Assembly (NCBI GenBank): GCA_037975125.1
Contig: CM075862.1
Span: 11,264,274-11,328,273, forward strand
Source: Latrodectus hesperus
Lineage: Eukaryota; Arthropoda; Arachnida; Araneae; Theridiidae
Length of the DNA stretch: 64,000 nucleotides
Direction: 5' to 3'
A program made the translations under genes and the position numbers. Shown one piece after another: positions 59,591 to 64,000 of this stretch. Each line of letters opens with the position of its first letter. Within the stretch, counting starts at the first letter, position 1. The notes beneath the pieces are model-generated. The model was given only the letters and a program-made list of their open reading frames with translations. It was not told where the DNA came from and searched no databases.

Positions 59591-60270
59591 GGTCATCTTC
59601 TGTCCGACGAATATTTTACTTTCTGGAAATTCGTTGATTTGAAAATCTCTATTTGGCTTTGTGCTATCGACCATTAAAATGAACTCAACGCCAACTGCGC
59701 CTCTGTTGTTGTTAGTTGGACAAGACAAGCGCGCTCTGCCAACGGTTATGCGAAATTAAGTTAGAAGGGTGCTTCTTTCGTTTTAAGCAGAGTACCAAGA
59801 AGGTGAAAGTACGACTTTTCTCAAAGACACTTCCGATAGATGGCGCCACCAGCGGATCCACTCCATCAATTTTGTTATTGATCTCAAGGAGGAGGAAATT
59901 TTCTCCAGATCATTACATCCATGGAAACCAATCAACGACTGGCCACATGATTTTCAATCCCGCAGATTTAACGAGCACGCATATCGCAAGCACTCGGTGG
60001 ATCTTTGATGGCATCTTTGGTTGGAATCAAACCCTACTTTTCCGGATAGAAAGCCGATGCCTTCACCACTAGGCTACCATGTTCCACGAGGATCCTGAAT
60101 AGTAGAATACTTCTATGTAGTACATGGTATGACAAACGTCGATAAAATCTGTAACAAACCAGCATGTTCAAAATTGTCTGCATGAAATTGAAAGATACGT
60201 CGCACAATGCGAGTTAGATATTATTACCATGCATCAACGTTACTCTAACACCGTGTAGCTGTTAGACTAC
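59590..60270 (-). mobile_element. Tc1-like remnant carrying SINE-F at the same site as the 30-kb copy
   Basis: 59,610-59,704 (CCGACGAATATTTTACTTTC, ATCGACCATTAAAATGAACT) matches 30,178-30,268. About 60,085-60,260 matches the far flank, more diverged. The SINE begins after AACTGCGCCTCTG, the same junction as AACTGCGCCCCTG in the other copy. The TSD on the far side has decayed. Ends unknown. Confidence 0.7.
59705..60085 (-). mobile_element. SINE-F, antisense, in Tc1 remnant
   Basis: (CAA)n tail at the left (TTGTTGTTAGTTGGACAAG), then the shared 3' module and the tRNA-like head at the right (plus strand GCCTTCACCACTAGGCTACC). Match to 30,281-30,662 over the whole length, about 80-85% by eye. 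The 118-codon frame here is a chance reading. Confidence 0.82.
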
Positions 60271-60279
60271 TACTCGGTG

Positions 60280-60584
60280 TTGTTGCTGTTGTACCAGCAT
60301 GCTTCCCTGTATTTAACCCTAATTTGAGCTCTACCAGTTAGATGGAAGCATCCGATGCAATCTTCGTGATTTTGAAGCAGGGACCAAGCAGAAGACCTCC
60401 AATACTTGACCTGCAATCCCATAGGTATCGTTTCACTTCCAGAACATTTGCGACCATTCCCAGTTTTAACGTGCTTCAGCCGCCGTTAGCTAAAACTACG
60501 GCTTTTCAGTTAAACTGGGATTCGAACTCACTACTTTCTATCATTAGAATGCCGCCCCAACCAACCAGGCCACTACGACTCTAA
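60280..60584 (-). mobile_element. SINE-C, antisense
   Basis: The plus strand runs from TTGTTGCTGTTGTACCAGCA (tail complement) to GATTCGAACTCACTAC (B box) and CAACCAGGCCACTACGAC (A-box region). Same family as 23,291-23,586. Confidence 0.8.
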
Positions 60585-60666
60585 ACTTTTGGCCAGGATG
60601 TGATTTGAACACGCAACCGCGGTCTTACCATTCTCACTGAAGACCGCTGTCTTACCTCTAGGCTAT
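60585..60666 (-). mobile_element. tRNA-like SINE head, antisense, split by a LINE
   Basis: The complement shows an A-box-like TAGCCTAGAGGTAAGACAG and B box GTGTTCAAATCACATCC. The head is cut after the TAT of TTACCTCTAGGCTAT and resumes at 61,693, past the LINE insertion. Confidence 0.65.
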
Positions 60667-60763
60667 ATTTTTCACCGGCCTATACCGTCTCCTGGTGTTT
60701 CGGTATTGTTGCTCTGGCAGGGGGTGGCTATCGCCGCAGCACAAAGCCACCCTGCATTATATC

Positions 60764-60846
60764 TGTGTTATAATGCAGTAGTGTACCAATTTGGCTACAG
60801 ATCTTGCATCTGTAGCCAAATTAGTACACTACTGCATTATATCACA
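60764..60846. repeat. 39-bp inverted repeat, 5-base loop
   Basis: Arms 60,764-60,802 and 60,808-60,846 pair with only two mismatches around the loop CTTGC. It lies at the 5' end of the LINE's readable protein. Confidence 0.93.
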
Positions 60847-61064
60847 GAATGTCCTCAAACCAAAGATCTACATATCAAAAAATCATCTATTCAAACCAAC
60901 TACCAGTTCTTAAAATTCTGCACAACGAACAAGTTCAGAACAAAAAAATTAATACAAATAATTACTTTCCTTCATGAAAAAGGACTCCAAATGTGCAAAG
61001 ACCTGGCTGCTCACCAACAGGAATCTTATAACTCAGAAGCAGAGTCAACAGAATTCGAAAATTA
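60808..61064 (+). pseudogene. LINE protein C-terminus
   Basis: Open from about 60,808 to a stop at 61,062-61,064: ICSQISTLLHYITECPQTKD (HY-x-EC motif of the C-terminal zinc knuckle common in these LINEs), then FLKFCTTNKFRTKKLIQII and an acidic end. The upstream catalytic domains are missing through truncation. Confidence 0.65.
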
Positions 61065-61692
61065 ACTAAATTTTTCAATTCAAGTAAAAAACAAACTAAT
61101 CACCAGTTTTTCAATTTCCAAAATTACTAGTACTTTGTACATATCTAAATTTCAAGACATGTAAAGAACTAATTACATTTTATTCCTATAAACTTCTAAA
61201 TTTCATTAACTATAATCAATTTCTGTTGGTAAATCAGCCATCCTTACTTAAATTTATTTAGATCCTGTTAGCATTTATTTTTCTGTTTCACTTGATCCTA
61301 TCTTATTAATTCTGTTATTTCAAATTTGTATTCCGAACTGTGATACAGTGGTCTACTGCGTAGATCACTGTAGGCTTGAAAGCCCCACCGTTGTAAAGCA
61401 TTCGTCTCTCAAACAATGTGTCGAGCGTTCTGGAGAACCTCTTAAGGCTCAAGCCCCCAGATTACAGTTCCCAGCGGGCACCTGGCACTCCGTGCAGGGT
61501 GTCCGACATTCTAGACTGAAGTAGAGGCACAACCTGATAGCCAATAGGAATAGAACAGGGCCTCTTCTTCTCGTTGTCTGTCTGTCTGCGGCTATCGCCA
61601 CACATGTGCCACTCGTACTTGGCGGGATTGCTACTCGCATTTGGCTGTTTGACCGTGTGCCCTCGGGCGGGTCGGTCGTAAATCAATAAATG
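61065..61692 (+). other. LINE 3' UTR with GC-rich distal half
   Basis: 61,065-61,340 is AT-rich. 61,340-61,690 is GC-richer and produces chance minus frames (61,449-61,686). It ends at the TSD. Confidence 0.5.
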
Positions 61693-61739
61693 TTACCTCT
61701 AGGCTATGATAAACCCAACATGTGTGTCTCATGTCAGTG

Positions 61740-61905
61740 TCCACTTCCTTGATTTCCAAATCATCCGCTTTTCGTTGGTTCACTAATTCAGAGCTAGCCT
61801 CACTCTTTCCTTCGGTTCAACAAATCGTGGGTTCGAGCACCTCCTCAGCTTTTGATGCTTATAGTGGCTCAGAATCTATTCTAAACAGAAGATCTTGCTC
61901 TTATT
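61740..61905 (+). mobile_element. tRNA-like SINE-G, sense
   Basis: Contains GAGCTAGCCTCACTCTTTCC and B box GTGGGTTCGAGCACCTCC, similar to 34,070-34,130. Confidence 0.5.
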
Positions 61906-62292
61906 AGCCCACGTGTTAAAAAAGTGATTGCATTACTAGCATATTGAACACTGTGCTACTGTTATACAACACAACTTACAAAACTGACCTCACAATGGTC
62001 AGCACAGAAGATGCTATTGTATAACAGTGAAATCCTGCTTCACGCAGATTGCTGACTCTTAAGTTATTGAAAAACCTATATTTTTGTCTCAGAGGTAGTT
62101 ATGTCTCACCTTTAGTAAATAGCTATAGACTACGCCATCTATTTATATGGTTTTAGCAATTCAGAAGGTACAACTCAGCCCACGCATGCGTAGTCACTCG
62201 GAAGTGTTAATCATTTGCAAACACTTATACAGTAGTTTGAAATCCACTTGAAATAGTTCATAATGGTCGAATTATATCTCATATAATGCTAC
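61906..62292. other. Intergenic DNA with a small palindrome
   Basis: CTGTTATACAA and TTGTATAACAG form an 11-bp inverted repeat spaced about 60 bp (61,958-62,030). Nothing else recognised. Confidence 0.4.
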
Positions 62293-62626
62293 TTCATCAC
62301 TTTATTTTATTTATATGCATTTTTAATAACAGTAGACACTGGGTGACTAACCCTTCACCATAACATGGCCAGAAACTGCTACTCCTTTATCGTTACCCGG
62401 TACACCTGTGAACCAAGTCACGGAGGAGAGTAGCACTACCCACGCCATACCACCACAAATCCGCTTATAGGCGTTACCAGATTTATACATCGTCTCGGAA
62501 GAAAGAACAGTGAAACAGAGAGAGAAAGAAACATCCATGCCCACAGCGAGATTCGAACCCGGAACCCACAGTCCAGGAGTCAGGAATACAAACCACTCAG
62601 GCATCGGTCGGTTTCATCACTTTATT
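62293..62626 (-). mobile_element. SINE-A with 14-bp TSD, antisense
   Basis: TTCATCACTTTATT at 62,293-62,306 and 62,613-62,626. The 306-bp insert is SINE-A in antisense orientation (head at the right: GATTCGAACCCGGAACC, then CCACTCAGGCATCGGTCGG). Confidence 0.88.
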
Positions 62627-63006
62627 GGGTTGCTGTCAGTTAATGGCAGAGATGCCGAAGACGGGCACAGGATAAAAGAAGAAAATCTCATGTGACCTGA
62701 TAGCAACCAATAAATCAAACCTATAAGCATCTATATCCCAGACTCAATACAGAAAAATTAAATATATTCCATAATTATTTTAGAGAATAAATCAAAAAAT
62801 AAAATTTCAGTTGATTTGTTTTGTTTCCAAATGTATTACTCAAGTCTTGTATTAAATTACAGTTATACATATGTGATAATATGTAAATAAATTCACAACT
62901 TTACCATACGATACCATGGATTGATTACTCGGAATATTTGAGATCACGTTTAGATAAAACGTGAACCACTTTCCGGAATCAAAATAAAAGAGAGGGTTGA
63001 ACTCAC

Positions 63007-63071
63007 CGATAAGAAAACAGAGAATAAGCCAGTCAGCGAAACGGCAACTGTCATCGGAGAAAATAAACTTC
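63007..63071 (-). CDS. Candidate host exon: start codon plus hydrophobic leader
   Basis: On the minus strand ATG at 63,054 opens MTVAVSLTGLFSVFLS (16 codons), ending exactly at TCG|GTGAGT, a consensus donor (GT at 63,005-63,006), phase 0. A possible acceptor TTCGAGCAG lies before 63,071. The peptide looks like the start of a signal peptide or a membrane anchor. The surroundings (62,960-63,170) are richer in G+C than the neighbouring DNA. Gene unidentified. The remaining exons would lie to the left. Confidence 0.4.
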
Positions 63072-63374
63072 CTGCTCGAAGATAAAGCGAAAAGAGGGTG
63101 AACCTGGAAAGAAAAAGCGGAGTTTTCATATCGCCGGAACCTGGAGAAAATATGAGTTATGAAGAGTAGGAGTCAATAGCAACCCCAAAAAAAAAACATT
63201 TGCAGACTCCCCCTGAAAAATAGAAATGACAAATTTTTTTTAAAAATAAATAACTAAGCAATTTTTATGAAACCCAATTTATTGCCCTTTCAAAAGTACA
63301 TTAACAACAGATGGTAGTGATATTTATAATTGATTTTTGAAGATATAGGAAGAGCATTATGTTCATTGTACTAA

Positions 63375-63655
63375 AATCTAAATTAAACTCAGTGGCACGA
63401 CAGACCATATGTGGGCCTACAGTGACCATATCTGTGTTCTTGACCAAGCGTTTTGGATTGTGAAACATATGTTCAGGTTAGATGATCAGCCTAGCACAAA
63501 ACACCCAGTGTTTAGTTCTCAAGCATGCTTGGTTCTCAGTTTATCTACACACTGAAGGGATGAAAGACTAAGTCAATCTGACCCAGCCCCAGAATCGAAC
63601 TGCTGACCTGAACTTTGGGAGCGGGAAACACTACCAGTATGACACCGGGATTTAT
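63375..63655 (-). mobile_element. SINE-E, antisense
   Basis: The plus strand TCTCAAGCATGCTTGGTTCT and CACTGAAGGGATGAAAGACT, then CAGAATCGAACTGCTGACC (B box) and CTACCAGTATGACACCGGG (A-box region). Same family as 9,706. Confidence 0.7.
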
Positions 63656-63882
63656 GTTCATCATCTATAAATGAATATCAAATATTTTTGGATGTGTACA
63701 TTTATTTAAAGTGTCTGAAAAACTAAATCAAACTAAATATTATCGTCTATTTACCTAAATAATTTGGAACTTACATGACCTACTTTAGAATTTACTTGCA
63801 GAAGAGACCCCACATCGCATATGTCGGTTCATAATCCTTTTCCCTTATTATATTATCTATACATTCAGTATTAGTTTATATA
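63656..63882. other. AT-rich intergenic DNA
   Basis: Nothing recognised. Confidence 0.4.
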
Positions 63883-64000
63883 TACAGGGTGTCCCAAAAC
63901 GACCGCATAAACTCTGCACAACTAGATTCCTCGTTGGGAGTACATAAAAACTGCCCAAAGAAGCGTTCCTGTACGATCCATAGTTTACGAGAAAAATACG
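63883..64000. mobile_element. Left end of a mariner/IS630-type transposon, cut by window edge
   Basis: TATATATA followed by CAGGGTGTCCCAAAACGACC is a common terminal motif of mariner-group elements. The rest lies beyond the window, so no transposase can be judged. Confidence 0.5.

Larger units (their letters stand above)
60652..61707 (+). mobile_element. 5'-truncated LINE with 15-bp TSD, inserted in a SINE
   Basis: TTACCTCTAGGCTAT occurs at 60,652-60,666 and 61,693-61,707. The 1026-bp insert (60,667-61,692) contains the end of a LINE protein on the plus strand and about 630 bp of 3' UTR, ending AAATCAATAAATG. Its 5' portion contains a 39-bp inverted repeat. Confidence 0.85.

Noticed and set aside
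59716..60072. 118-codon plus-strand frame
   Set aside because: It is the antisense of SINE-F. The homologous frame at 30,386-30,607 is shorter and disrupted.
61449..61686. Two overlapping minus frames of 63 and 74 codons in a GC-rich stretch
   Set aside because: They lie inside the LINE 3' UTR bounded by a TSD and have no recognised domain.
62621..62714. Inverted repeat TTTATTGG-TTGCTRTCAG considered as a tiny MITE
   Set aside because: The arms are about 18 bp with a mismatch and gap, and no clear target duplication is visible. Too weak to call.

Overview
This window looks like non-coding DNA from an AT-rich animal genome, most likely an arthropod and plausibly a spider. The organism call is inference. 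It rests on strong A+T bias, very long (TA)n arrays, many tRNA-derived SINEs, decayed Tc1/mariner, Merlin-like and Tigger-like transposons, and 3' ends of RNase H-bearing non-LTR retrotransposons, together with sparse short exon-like islands that have GT/AG borders. I see no bacterial operon, no CRISPR array, no intact long gene and no convincing functional tRNA or rRNA gene. Almost every long reading frame is either a (TA)n translation or a piece of a transposable element (TE).

Layout. 0.4-2.1 kb: an end-to-end but broken Tc1-like element. 3.4-3.8 kb: a full-length SINE ('SINE-B') with an 11-bp target site duplication (TSD). 4.8-5.4 kb: an internally deleted transposon. 6.9-8.6 kb: a second Tc1-like element with a SINE-B inserted. 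9.7-10.7 kb: a SINE cluster with (TA)n and (CA)n arrays. 12-17 kb: AT-rich sequence with one SINE remnant, a 27-bp minisatellite and two GC-richer islands. 17.9-20.6 kb: mariner-like and LINE remnants. 21.5-25.9 kb: SINEs, a Tc1-like element carrying a SINE, and a mariner-group element with ~305-bp inverted repeats. 27.6 kb: the best candidate host exon (minus strand, signal-peptide-like). 29.2-32.5 kb: a SINE, then a Tc1 element carrying both a SINE and a LINE fragment, each with its own TSD. 36.4-42.1 kb: a 28-copy, 198-bp tandem array that grew inside a SINE-B. 42.1-47.5 kb: Tc1, Merlin-like, MITE, LINE, Tigger-like and MITE remnants. 47.5-55 kb: mostly quiet AT-rich DNA with SINEs and a weak exon candidate at 51.7 kb. 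55.8-58.2 kb: two further tandem arrays (about 234 bp and 225 bp). 59.4-62.6 kb: another Tc1 remnant with the same SINE insertion as the 30-kb copy, more SINEs, and a LINE 3' end inside a SINE. 63.0 kb: a second signal-peptide-like exon candidate. 63.9 kb: the start of another transposon that runs off the window.

How the parts relate. The repeats form a readable history of insertions. Four insertions into Tc1-like elements can be seen at base resolution from TSDs. One SINE insertion sits at the same Tc1 position in two loci 29 kb apart, while a third Tc1 copy lacks it. Several SINE families combine interchangeable head and 3' modules, and most end in a CAA-type tail like the RNase H-bearing LINEs here, which suggests shared retrotransposition machinery. 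The most striking object is the SINE turned into a satellite array at 36.4-42.1 kb.

Limits. All alignments were made by eye. Family names come from recognised motifs, not from database searches. Ends without a TSD are approximate to about 10-30 bp.
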